Below are positions 34,501 through 45,140 of a stretch of 64,000 nt of DNA, piece by piece (position 1 is the first letter of the stretch; the number at the start of each line of letters is the position of its first letter). The position numbers and the translations under genes were made by a program. The stretch comes from Metaphire vulgaris (Eukaryota > Annelida > Clitellata > Crassiclitellata > Megascolecidae). The notes below the pieces were generated by a model. That model was not told where the DNA came from. It worked only from the letters and a program-made list of their open reading frames with translations, and did no database searches. Location of the stretch: NCBI GenBank assembly GCA_018105865.1, contig CM030842.1, forward strand, positions 16,963,917 to 17,027,916, given 5' to 3'.

Positions 34501-36720
34501 GAAAGTAATTTCATCCATTTATTGGAAATTCATGAAGTGAACAAATTTGCTAACAACAACACCAAAAACAACAACAAAAACGACACCAATAAAGTGACAA
34601 TAGGCTGACAATACAGTGTATCAAATACTGCGTATAACTGTACATTATGCATAACGCAATAATTGCAGTAGATATTATTCTTGCAAATACCAACGCCCGA
34701 CAAAAGTAAACAGAAGAACAAACACGCCAGAAACAGATATCTTACATTCAGCGGAGAAGCAAGTCACTTACTGTACAAAAGATTGCAACTGAAGCAGAAG
34801 AACAAATACAATGATTTTACAGTTATCCATACAATCCAGGGAAGAAACAACGCAATACAAATGCTGCAAAGACAGATTCAGGAGCCAAGTAGCTTCTATG
34901 CAATACACAAGGGTAACAATCTTCACACACAAACCTTATTATTTATTTATATAGGAAACACTGAATAAAATCAAGCCTGCCAAATAGATGCAGGTGATAA
35001 ATAACTGCCTGCTGCGTTACAATTGATTCTCACCTGGATCTGCAGCTGATTAACGATCTCCACCTGAATGCGCAACTGTGCTGCATGTTTGTCATCCACC
35101 CGGTGCCTGGCACCCAAGTGCCTGATTGGCAAGAACAAAATTTACCGTAGGTGTAAGCAGTACTTTTTTCTATGAATTTATTAGAAATTATGTGAAATGA
35201 GTTCCCAAACCGTTTTTTCTGAGAAAAAAAGAATTGGTAACTCATTTCACGTCTGTTTTGCCATAAGAAATTATAATAGGATTTGCCCATTGGACACTAC
35301 AATTTAGGCCTACAGCATACTTAACCCCTTAACTGGGGAATAAATCTGTAACTCAATGTAAACTGGACGGCTCTGAGCCGTCGCGCCCGGTTAAGGGGTT
35401 AAAGAAATATAAATGTCTTTCCCAGGAAACTGAAAGAGACTCAAAGATTTAATATATAATTAAAACCGTCCAGAGTAAAAGTAATGCAGAATACTGGTAT
35501 TAGGCTATACATCTTCCAGAATCTGGTGAAAAAGAAGTGGGAACGTCATTCCAGTGCGTTTCCACTGAAAAAAGCACTGGATATAAGAATTAAGGGGATC
35601 AAAATCTGTTTCAAAGTGTCAGGCGGCCGTGAAAAAATTTCGCAGGTACGGTCACTTTTGCCTCTGTTCAATAAATTCGATAAAAACCTTCTGTAAAAAA
35701 AATCTATAAACTCTGTCACAAATACAAGTCAGATTAAATCCACGATATTTTAAATCCTACCAACAAACAATTTTTTTAGAATCAGATAATTTTTAAACCT
35801 GACAAACGAGTAGATGTCATCGCAGGGTTCTTCACAGTCTGGCCACTTGCAGAAGCCGTTCTTATAAAGACAGCGCACTGTGTCCAAAAAGTCATTCTCT
35901 TCATCGTCGTGGCAACTGTCCTCCTGACTCTTTGGGTTTCCATGACGATAGCGGTGGTCGTAGGCATCTGTTGTTGTCGACGATGACATGGCTCCATTTA
36001 TCTCTAAGACGAAAGATGATATGACATCATTGAAATCGCAGCATCATCATTATGATATATAACACAACTACTGCAAAAGCAAGCTCTGATATATGAAACT
36101 GGGGCCATATATAAGGCAGTTATTCAATTTCTAATACGATTGCTGCCCAACATTATCTGTCTTTTATACAAATTCTGCAGTATTTTCAGTGTCTCTATTC
36201 TACACAGTTGTGCTCATAGCAACAGACAATAGCACATCAGTATAAAGCCATCATGTGCTCCAGTCCATTTCTGTCATGCTAAAATGAATTGATTGTTTAG
36301 GAATGACGATACAATAAAACAACAACATTAGATCGTATGAAAATAATTGAGCACATTTATTCTGACATCTGATATTATCTTCCACATATAATCTGCTATT
36401 GTAGCTGATACATTTTATGTAGAATCTTCATAAAACGATTTTATTTATCTTCTTCTAAATCTGTATGAACTAATTTTAGTCTCACAGCGATACGACTGAA
36501 CACTGACGCAGAAGCAAAAGAAACCCAAAACTAAAACCCATCAAGGTGAATTATGCGCACAATCTTCACTCGGCCACTTGCACCTTCGCTCTGTCACTCG
36601 TAATGCACACGTCCAAGCGTATTCTTGCACGATTGACAAGCACTTCAAGGCAGATTGGATTCACAAAGTCCACAGCCAGAGCTGAGACCAGATAATTTGC
36701 AAAGTTGCAAGCAACTACCA

Positions 36721-36752
<32 letters not shown>

Positions 36753-38163
36753 GGCCTCCATCAATAATCATACTTGAATCTCGAATCATAAGAAATCTCA
36801 ATGAAGACTTACAACAATGGAGCAAATATAAAGATATAGCATCATTTATATTGTATATGTTAATTCTACTGAAAAGTGCTGGAGCAAAATTGATTTTTTG
36901 CTTTTCTCATCTAAGAGGTGATTCTGTCTGAGTTATTTTATTTTTTACTATTACTAAAGCAGTAGGCTATATGCATACAGTTATCAGACACTTTTAAAAT
37001 AATTTTGCTGTGAAGCAATTTCCAAAAATTCATTTTGACTGAAAACATATAATTAAATTAACAATGCTGAGATTTTTGGAATGTGCGCAAGATTTTGCTA
37101 ATTTAACTATGACCAACAAATTCTAAAGCTCTCTAAATGCAAACGGTCTAATGTGCATCCCAATTTTATTCTTTGTAGCTCTTTGGGCTTTCAGTGCATA
37201 TATGTTGACAGCACATTTCACAATTACCCCAACTGACCTATCCCCCTATGATTGCCCCCAACAAATCTGACTGACCTTTCTGGATTGGTACTTGGCTCTA
37301 ATTTGGATTTGGCATTATGATAGTGGCGCTATAGAAGCTGATCGATTGATTGTTTGTCTCTGTCCCAGGTTAGTTTCTTTCGAAGTATGAAGGTCACCGA
37401 TGACCTTGATGCACCTAAATAAGACAAGTAAGTTGGATGAGATTTCTAGGACCTTCATTACGTAGGCCGAGCGCTGCTTCTATCCAACACTCACCAGGAA
37501 ATGTAACGTGTGATGTGAAGTTCTGGTCGAGGCACTCTGGATAACGGCCCTGGAGATTCTCCGCCGTGCGACGAGATCCCTCCCTGTCCGTCTGGTACTC
37601 GAGAGCAGCGTCTTGAGAAGGACTCGGGGAGTGGGAGCGAAGGAGCGGTGGACGAGGGTACACGCCTCGGCCAACTGGTGAGCGACCATTGGTCATCGCA
37701 TCCATACCCTGGTCCAGAACACAAGACTGACCATTAACAGATTCAGATGGTAAGTGCATAGGAAGCTGAAAGCACAAACAGAATTAATTCACTGAAACAT
37801 ACATTATTAAACAGCTGCATCAGTGCTGCGTACAGAAAGTGCGAATACGAAGCAGTAATAAAACGCATCAATGGAATACATCGAATGAGCGATTATGCAG
37901 ATACCAAGCTAATAACTACCGACCATGGTACAGTGGTAAGTGAGCAGGCAAGGCAGTCATCTGGTCAGAGGTTCAAAACTTGGTGATAACAGAAACTTCA
38001 GTTGCTTCTGTCACAAACACCAAGTACCATTAGTCTCAACTGTGCGATGCCAATGTCGGCGCTTATTTAGTGGAAGAAAAGGCTGGCAACTGATGCCAAA
38101 GAAAATATTGAAGACACTAACAATCCAGGCTAAAGGAATACAGTTATAAATCAATAAATCAAT

Positions 38164-38210
<47 letters not shown>

Positions 38211-39558
38211 CACACAAAGGGGCTGTCCATTAATTATGTCAACAATTTTTGGGCAATTTTTGACCCCCTCCCCCTTGTCAACAACTGTCAACTTTCACTT
38301 AACCCCCATAATTACGTCAACAACTCTTGACCCCCCCCCAAGATCAATGACAGGTCCCAATAACAAGGTTATTATTTTTGTGATGATGACCATTTTTCCC
38401 TTTTTTCCTCATCGAATGTCAAAATGTGGTGGTGATGACATTTTTTCTAATGCTTTTTTCCATTGTAATAGGTAGTATTCCATGAAATTTCCTATTTTTT
38501 GATTATTTGTAAAAAGTGAAGTTGACGTCAACAATTTCACTTTTTACAAATAATCAAAAAATAGGAAATGACCCCCCTCCCCTCTCCCCTGTCAACAACT
38601 GTCAAACTTTTCCAAACCCCCTCCCCCCTAAATTGTTGACATAATTAATGGACAGCCCCAAAGCCAATATATACCGGTACACAAAGCCAATACAATCTAT
38701 TCTTGTGTCCCATTAAATGGCCTCAAGGCCCAAGCACTAAATTTCCACTAGCATACTAGCATAGCAGTAGAGAAGCTAGTCAAAATACAAAAGAGAGAAA
38801 GACATATTGACATACATACAGTACAGCTGATAGCTAAACACAACAGACTGCAATAAATGTCGACGACCTGACAAGAAATCCATATTGAAACTTGTTCATT
38901 TTTATATCCTAGTAAACTCTTGCTTTAACAGCAAACACGCCTAGGTAGACAAATACTCAAAGGTGTTAGAAACTAAAAGAACTAGCATACTGTTTAAAGA
39001 AGTCATGATTCCAATTTGTAAAAAAAGTCAAAGAAATGACTTCTCTGAAATTGGTACATCAAACAAAATTATTCTATGACAAGTTAACAAGTTTCTAAAA
39101 TGTTTTTAAAGCCAACAAGCAACAGAAATAAATATAAAAACAAAACATAAATAATATTTATGCACTTCTATAGCACCACTTCTAATACCTAAGTGTATCA
39201 ATCGATGGTATTTCAAATCCATCAGCAAAAGATCCAGGTCATTCCAGAGATCAGTCAGAGGGAGAGAGGGAGAGAGAGAGAATACATAAGAAATCAGAAT
39301 AAAACTAAACTATGAAACGAAACTTCTGTTGTGAGCACAGTCTTATGATATTTCAAATCATAAATACTTTATCCAGATAATATTGCTTGTAAAAAGTCAA
39401 AACCAGTGCAGCATTCAAGAGAAAGTGCAAACCTCGTTCTGTTTGAGAAGCGAATTGCGTTGGAGCCGATGAAGCAGCTGCAGGTGAAAAGGAAGATTTC
39501 TATAGAGCAGGTGCTCTTCGACAGCAGGAGACATCACGGTCAAAGAAGAAGGGTTCAT
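29208..39558 (-). CDS. FoxP: FoxP forkhead transcription factor, twelve exons
   Basis: Exons in gene order: 39433-39558, 37495-37765, 35799-36003, 35034-35121, 34060-34278, 33149-33584, 32704-32780, 32089-32190, 31762-31877, 30378-30465, 30115-30206, 29208-29508; every phase matches and the sum is 706 codons plus stop, near vertebrate FOXP2 length. The ATG at 39558 is the first Met after an in-frame TGA 24 bases upstream. Domains: a C2H2 zinc finger ([10 protein letters not shown]...H...H, about 184-210); a leucine zipper ([15 protein letters not shown] through LLQAMLLHL, about 217-246); ten prolines (259-268); a 145-residue low-complexity exon; and the forkhead ([42 protein letters not shown]; about 463-546), split between TWK and NAV as in vertebrates. 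FoxP proteins dimerise through the zipper and act mainly as repressors. The N-terminus is short: 42 residues with a Leu/Gln-rich helix and no long poly-Q. Confidence 0.93.
29760..29974 (+). repeat. SINE/LINE tail with (AAT)n plus a copied segment
   Basis: TATTGCGCTATATAAATTG is a typical SINE-like 3' tail and is followed by an AAT run. After it, the ~95 bases from AGCTCAAGCAAACATTAGC to GACAGCTGATACTAAGT recur almost unchanged at about 31550-31638. The stretch lies in the last FoxP intron. Confidence 0.7.
30735..30850 (-). repeat. tRNA-derived SINE
   Basis: On the minus strand GTGGCTCATATAGTAGAGC fits the A box and GGTTTGATCCC the B box of a tRNA-type internal promoter, about 35-40 bases apart. 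No complete cloverleaf or acceptor stem is evident, so this is a SINE head, not a tRNA gene. It lies in the FoxP intron between 30465 and 31762. Confidence 0.65.
30914..31735. repeat. Tandem duplication in a FoxP intron
   Basis: Unit 1 (30914-31250, 337 bp) and unit 2 (31251-31735, 485 bp) both start CTGGACCCGCATTTTGG and end GATGTCTACAAGGAAT. Unit 2 has an extra ~150 bases (31488-31638) made of an AAT run and the segment also found near 29880-29974. Outside that insert only a handful of bases differ. Confidence 0.9.
34160..34194. repeat. GGA repeat coding the FoxP proline tract
   Basis: GGA units on the plus strand (TCC/CCT on the coding strand) give the ten-proline run within the FoxP exon 34060-34278; a length polymorphism here would change the protein without a frameshift. 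Confidence 0.85.
35321..35402. mobile_element. TTAA-flanked mini-MITE (piggyBac-like), copy 2
   Basis: TTAA, CCCCTTAACTGGG at the left and GGTTAAGGGG, TTAA at the right, with the core AACTCAATGTAAACTGG. It lies in the FoxP intron between 35121 and 35799. Confidence 0.8.
36720..36751. repeat. (CTG)n repeat in a FoxP intron
   Basis: About ten CTG units (CAG on the FoxP strand). It lies between exons 37495 and 36003 that already join in phase and has no acceptor before it, so it is intronic and not a poly-Q exon. Confidence 0.85.
37915..38155 (+). repeat. tRNA-derived SINE
   Basis: GGTACAGTGGTAAGTGAGC resembles an A box and GAGGTTCAAAACTTGG a B box 33 bases further on, followed by about 150 bases of tail ending in a CA repeat. 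Its place upstream of FoxP exon 2 is intronic. Confidence 0.55.
38164..38210. repeat. (CA)n(TA)n repeat
   Basis: About 15 CA units then about 8 TA units, immediately left of the MITE at 38219. Confidence 0.95.
38219..38659. mobile_element. MITE with 30-bp inverted ends GGGGCTGTCC and an internal palindrome
   Basis: A 441-bp element with ends GGGGCTGTCCATTAATTATG and CATAATTAATGGACAGCCCC, both continuing into TCAACAATTT or its complement. The centre (38487-38570) is a second palindrome with ~38-base arms around GTTGACGTCAAC. Flanks allow either CAAAG or AAA as target duplication. I do not assign a superfamily. Confidence 0.85.
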
Positions 39559-40610
39559 GTCACTGCGTCCCTCCCTCCCTCAACTTTCCACCCCCTCCTC
39601 AATGATCTCCACCCCCACAATCGAGTCTTCGTCACCAGAAACTGAGTTTACACTCGACAGCAACAGGCTTAAAAAAGCCGCGATTCTCTTCGCTGATTCA
39701 ACGCAGGTGACACCCCTTCTTTCTGAATTGCATGTCAAGTCATCAAGTGATGCCAATCATCACTTATTATCCTTGTCTGCCGGCAAGCGTGACGACGATG
39801 TTGCCGCTGTTGTGGGGCACTGTATCGACAGAGTTTACGGTGTAATCTCTGGCTCTAGTTCTCGAGACAAGTCCTGGAATGTAACCGAGTACTAATAATA
39901 ATGTTCCGTGATCAAACTGCCGCCTTCTCCATCGAGTTCAGTGAAACTGTACGACGCCTCTCAATAGAACCATCTTCTAGTGGTGAGTGACAAGGACACA
40001 CATTAGACATAGAATGCCCTTCCTGAAAGCAACAGAACCCAATCAAATTTCAGTCAGAAACAATTTATCGTAATTTATGCAGAAAATTCACATTACCCGG
40101 TAAACAAAAAATATCACAAATAAATAATAATTATAGAAAGGAATAACATGATTACGAGTACTGCTACAAAGGATTTTGAATCCAAAGCACAGCATAGCAT
40201 TAACAAAGAACCAATTGCAAAGTCTCAACAGTATTTCAAAGAAATTTTACTTGCAGTATTAAATTACAGAAGCCTAGACTTTAAAAAAACAAATTCAACA
40301 CAGCATAAGAACATGGTGCATGGGTCCTGACTCCTGAGTAAACGCTTAAAGGTTTTATTGCTTGTGTCATATAAAGGCAAACAATGTAGCATGTGTGTGT
40401 GTGTGTGTGTGTGTGTGGGGGAGGGGTGTATGTGCAAGGGCTTATGCATTAATGTCACATAAAAGGAAGACAAAGTGAATACATGCGACAACAAAACCCA
40501 CGAGTTCGCACTGAAAGTCATGGAAAGTGCATTGGCAATGTAGGACATGCAGCATGCTACAGTGTGAACACTGGCAAAACTGATGAGCAGAATTTCAGCC
40601 ACGAAAGTCT

Positions 40611-40676
40611 CAGTGGTTCTCACACAGGGCAGGCCCTACTGAACCACTTTAAACCTTGTTATATTATATTATATTA
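40611..40676 (+). mobile_element. LINE tail variant ending in (TATAT)n
   Basis: CAGTGGTTCTCACACAGGGC and CTACTGAACCACTTTAAAC form the stem also seen at 23507-23571; the tail here is ATATT units rather than ATT. Confidence 0.65.
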
Positions 40677-41939
40677 AGTCATTGCATCAGGCATCATGCA
40701 GGAATGCAGTGCAATGGATACTGACATAAAAGCAACAATATCAAAAACAACTATTTTAAAATGCATTGAATAAACTGCCACCATCATCACCGCCACCACC
40801 ACCAACAACAACGAGTTACTTGACGACTAACGACTGAAATACCAAACTTTATGGGGATGGGGATGTATCAACTGACAGGGACTGTTGCATACTAGGAATG
40901 TACCGGATACTGAAGCAATAAATAAAAGCAATTAAATTTCAGCTGTGACGAAATGGAAAGAAATTCAGCACAGAACACTAAATTCGCTTTTATGTATCAT
41001 ATTATGAATAATTCATTAGCCAATGCCACCAATAACAGGCCAAAAGTCCTAGGCTTAACTATACCAATAGGCTGCTGAATAGAACATCTGAACAGGTATC
41101 AAATGGCAGAGATGAACTTAAAACCCATTTCTTGCACATTTTCAGTAAAAAAAGTGTTGCATCCCAATGGAAAAATTTCTGTGGACACCCAAGTAAAGCT
41201 CTCCTCTTTAGTAGGTCTATCATAATTCTTTGTTTAAAACATGCAATGTATTTTGACTTTTGCTTGCAAATGTCAATTCGTCTGATTCTGTTAATCACAT
41301 TGGCGTAAATTTAGATGAAAAAATGGGGGCACAACTAGGGTTACCACGCATCCCGGTTTCCCCGGACAAGTTCTCTTTTCGTGCTCCTGTCCTGGCGGCT
41401 TTCCAGAAAAGAGGCTATTGTTCAGGTTTTTCGCCGTCCTGGGATGGGGTTCAAATGTCCAGGGTCCCAGCGATCTGTAGGGGCTCTGCGGGCGGGCCCG
41501 TAAAATTTTTAACACATGGTATGGAATACTATATATTAACACCCGGAAAAATCTGATAAACAAAAAAGTTCATCAACACTTTGTCAGAAACTGTTGTTAA
41601 GGGCCCGGAATTTCTCTCGGTGGTGCCCCTCCACTTAATATTGGTCAGATTTGATGACAATTTTGCGTGTCCTTTTTCCATCTGATAATTATGGCAACCC
41701 TAGGCCCAACCCTTTACCTTCCCTCTTCCCTATGGTAGTCTCTTAAAAAGTGGGGGTCTCGAGTCTAGCTGCCTAATAGAAGGCCTATGGGCATAATCAT
41801 ATATCTGATAGTGTTTTCATAAGCCTATGTGAATTTTCCTTCTGATGTTGAAGTTCTGACGCTAACTAAAACGATTCCGATTAGAGATACACCTCAGAAC
41901 ACCGACTTACAATACACAATAATAATAATTACAACACGC

Positions 41940-42300
41940 AACGCCGAACTGCACTAACTTCGAGCTGTTTCAACTGTCTTTCTCTTCAGCGTCAAGCACT
42001 TCACGAACGCGATTAGCATAGAGCCACAGACGACGCACGTGGCGTTTAAGCGGAGAGACCGACCTCCATCCGTCAATCGCACACGAGCAACCGAATAAAA
42101 AACTGGCCTGTATTCTGTTGCTAGCGTTTGTCGGTCAGAGCCAGAGAGCGTACAAGGGGGCGCGGACGGGATCCGTTCGACCCCCCCTCGTCTAGCTCCT
42201 CCTGTCGTCTGCGGAGGAATCACTGAAGGGCGGCGACGGCGGCGGCGGCGGCGGCGACGACGACTTGGCGAAATAAGCGCCTCGATCCTAGTCCTACGGC
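41940..42300 (-). promoter_or_regulatory. GC-rich candidate promoter region of FoxP
   Basis: The stretch is clearly richer in CpG than its surroundings and includes (GGC)n at 42230-42255. On the minus strand a donor-like GTTAGTGC follows CTCGAA at about 41957, so a non-coding first exon of FoxP could end here. This is inference from composition and position. Confidence 0.3.
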
Positions 42301-43276
42301 GAGTCTATGGACTTTGCCTGGGCCTTGCTTAGAGCCTCCTAGGGCCTCGTAGGCGTTGATCTACAAGGTCAGGGATTTCTCTATAGGAGTGAATCTTACC
42401 GAAGAAAAAGACCAGCGGTCACCTCTCCCCCGCTCACCCTCACCCAAGGACACGGAGGTTTATCTGAACTCAAATGACGCTAATATCGAGACATAAACAC
42501 GATTACGCAAACAAAGGTCAAGTACACTAAGGTGATGGCACTATGGGAGGCCTAAAAAAGACTTTGACAAAAGCCAGAATCTGTTTTGTTGTTTTGCAGT
42601 TGTTGTGTAGTCGTTGTTGCTGTGTTGTAGTTGTTATTGTTTGTCTAACTGTCCTATTTAATTACTGTGATTCGTTGCTGTCTTTGAACATTATGTTGAC
42701 GAGTTTTCGAAAATACCTTAAAACTATAACGAACCCAATACAGGACAAAACAAACGCAAACTTTATTTTTACGACACCCATTGACCATCTTCGTTAAAGA
42801 TATGGATAGACTTTAATAGAAGAAACTAGCATAGCCTACATCTGATAGGTGACTCACCGACTAGTCATATCGATTATCGGTCAGACTAATAATGTCTTCG
42901 TAAAACAAAAGAATATCATATTATTGTTCTCCAGTGCCTATAATTAATTATAGATTTCCTACAGCAGTTTTCAATGTTTGCATAGGGCCTTCGCTTTTTG
43001 GTATTTTTATTGTCGACATTAAGAGAAACCTCTTTCACTATTTCACTATTTTACTATTAATATTATTTTTAAGGACCAGGTGCATAGCGCTGACTACGAT
43101 GGCTGCTGGTACTAAGTTGGGTTAGCACTGTCTGTTTAAAAACGCTCCTGAAGACATAAAATCGACATCTTTTATCGATCGAGGACGGATCTCTCCGCCA
43201 TCTTGTTCGTCGTTTCTTTTGCGTCCGCGTGTTTCAGCGGAAGTTGACGACAACGAAGAGATTAACATCAGCGGAG

Positions 43277-43500
43277 CAGTGATGGATCTCCAGGATTTGG
43301 CAAGTGGGGGGAGGGGGGCGTTGGGGTGGCAACTTCTAATCATATGGGGCCAACCATTTGTTGTTAGGTATGTAGTATTAAATATAGGGTTCCAACAGGG
43401 GGCCACGGGAGGGGGGCAGGCACTCAATAGGGGGCACGCCCCCCTGTGGAGCCAACGTACACTTTGTCCCCAGGCGCCGAATACCCTAGATCCGCCTCTG
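43277..43500. mobile_element. hAT-like MITE (CAGTGGCGGCTC family), copy 2
   Basis: Left end CAGTGATGGATCTCCAGG and ATTTGGCAAGTGG correspond to the inverted right end of copy 1; the right end is TAGATCCGCCTCTG. Flanks CAGCGGAG and CAGCGTTG share only five bases, so the duplication is eroded. Confidence 0.7.
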
Positions 43501-43520
43501 CAGCGTTGTAGTGTCCTTTC

Positions 43521-43705
43521 CAGTGGCGTCGCCAGGAATTTTTTTTTGGTTGGGGGCAAAAGGGGCTAGCGTGTCAGATTCCTTACCCACCCCTCACCTC
43601 CCCCTCCACAGAAAACTTTCTCACCGGATTTGCGCGAATCTGGTAGGTGGTCTGGGACAGGTTGGGGGCAGCTGCCCCCATTTGACCCCCGTGGCGACGC
43701 TAATG
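43521..43705. mobile_element. hAT-like MITE with perfect target duplication, nested in another repeat
   Basis: Ends CAGTGGCGTCGCCAGG and GTGGCGACGCTAATG; the 8-bp duplication GTCCTTTC is perfect. The interrupted host sequence (TAGTGTC...CAAATGGCTCACCATTTTTC) is a copy of the repeat found at 47340-47400 and 61020-61060. Confidence 0.9.
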
Positions 43706-44030
43706 GTCCTTTCAAATGGCTCACCATTTTTCGTGGCATTTCGAATACTCCAGAGTAAAATTGAGGCAGAATATATTGACAATTCTACAACAATTTGTAA
43801 ATTTCCATTTGCAATATAAAAAACGAATAAGCAGAAGTAGCACAATTTCAAAATCCGGCCGTTTTAAGAAATTGCACAAAAGAGCAACCTTTATAACTGG
43901 ACATTTTCTTCTGCACAATAATAGTACAGTCAATATTATCTGATAGAAAACTGCATTCACATCAATCACATGGAACTGGCAAGCACTCATCTTGGAAGAT
44001 ACCTTGATATATGGAGGACTATAACAATGA

Positions 44031-44031
44031 A

Positions 44032-44118
<87 letters not shown>
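44031..44118. repeat. (AAT)n microsatellite
   Basis: About 29 AAT units at the end of a LINE-like segment (GGAAGATACCTTGATATATGG). Confidence 0.95.
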
Positions 44119-44121
<3 letters not shown>

Positions 44122-44536
44122 GTATGAATAGTCTAATAACATAATTAAACCAGTAACAGATGTCCTATAGTAGCTGTTATTGATGAGGCGTATTTCTCAA
44201 TAGGACATAATCGAATGGACTTCTCTATGGTTCTGTACATTCACCGACCTAAAGCATGAATACACTGTACGTGAGAAACATTTCCACTTGTAAAGTCAAT
44301 AATAAGCAACAATGCTTAATTAAAGCAGGTTCAAGGGACAACCAAAACACGATGACAGCCACAGAAAGTAAGCTATAATAGCAAGTAAGTAAATTTTCAA
44401 GATGATCTTTAATTTAGAAGACAACAGGATAAAATCAAAATTAAATTTAAAAGGAAAATTCTGTATAAAGCAGAATACTAGGCTAACACAATCTATCTCA
44501 GGCAAAATGATCCAAAAAATTAAAAGCACAAATTAA

Positions 44537-44538
44537 TA

Positions 44539-44593
<55 letters not shown>

Positions 44594-44943
44594 CGACGAC
44601 GATGATGACGACGATGACAATGATGATGATTATAATGAAACAAATAAGAATATAATGCCTTATTTGAACAGATTATTCATGTTATTGATCAAATAATGAG
44701 ACATATAATGAGAGGAGACTCACTCCTAAGGGAAATAATAGAAGGACAACTAGAGGGGGAAAAGACCAAAGGAAGACCACGAGAGATGCTACTTGACTGG
44801 ATGGTGGAAAAGGACTATAAAGACTTAAAGGAGAAAGCTATGAACAGGAATGAATGGCGAAATTGGAATACAAAACCTGCCTACAGGCAGAATACTATGA
44901 AGAAGAAGAAGAAGAAGAAGAAGAAGAAGAAGAAGAAGAAGAA

Positions 44944-44999
<56 letters not shown>

Positions 45000-45120
45000 C
45001 AATGATGATGATGATGATGACAATGATGAAGATGACGACGACGATGACAATGATGATGATAATGAAACAAATAAGAATATAATGCCTTATTTGAACATAC
45101 TATTCATGTTATTGATCAAA
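44537..45120 (+). mobile_element. LINE ORF2 C-terminal fragment between duplicated (ATG)n flanks
   Basis: The frame at 44690-44890 reads RGDSLLREIIEGQLEGEKTK, GRPREMLLDW and NRNEWRNW, the C-terminal signature of several LINE reverse transcriptases (EG...GRPR...DR..WR). It runs into (AAG)n and (ATG)n. The block on its left (ATG/GAC units, then GAAACAAATAAGAATATAAT and CTTATTTGAACA) is repeated nearly exactly on its right (to about 45118), so the fragment sits between direct repeats of about 150 bases. Confidence 0.7.
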
Positions 45121-45140
45121 ATGCTACGAAGCAAATGGAT

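Larger units (their letters stand above)
39559..45140. other. Intergenic DNA between CFAP96 and FoxP
   Basis: Holds a (GT)n tract (40391-40418), a LINE tail (40611-40676), a GC-rich stretch (41940-42300), two MITEs (43277-43500, 43521-43705), an (AAT)n tract (44031-44118) and a LINE remnant (44690-44890). The FoxP promoter and any non-coding first exon should be here. Confidence 0.5.

Noticed and set aside
36720..36751. CAG repeat considered as a FoxP poly-glutamine exon
   Set aside because: Flanking FoxP exons join in phase without it and no acceptor precedes it on the minus strand.
43219..43569. Plus-strand frame starting near 43219
   Set aside because: Most of it is the MITE at 43277-43500, and no splice sites or conserved partner support the short unique part.
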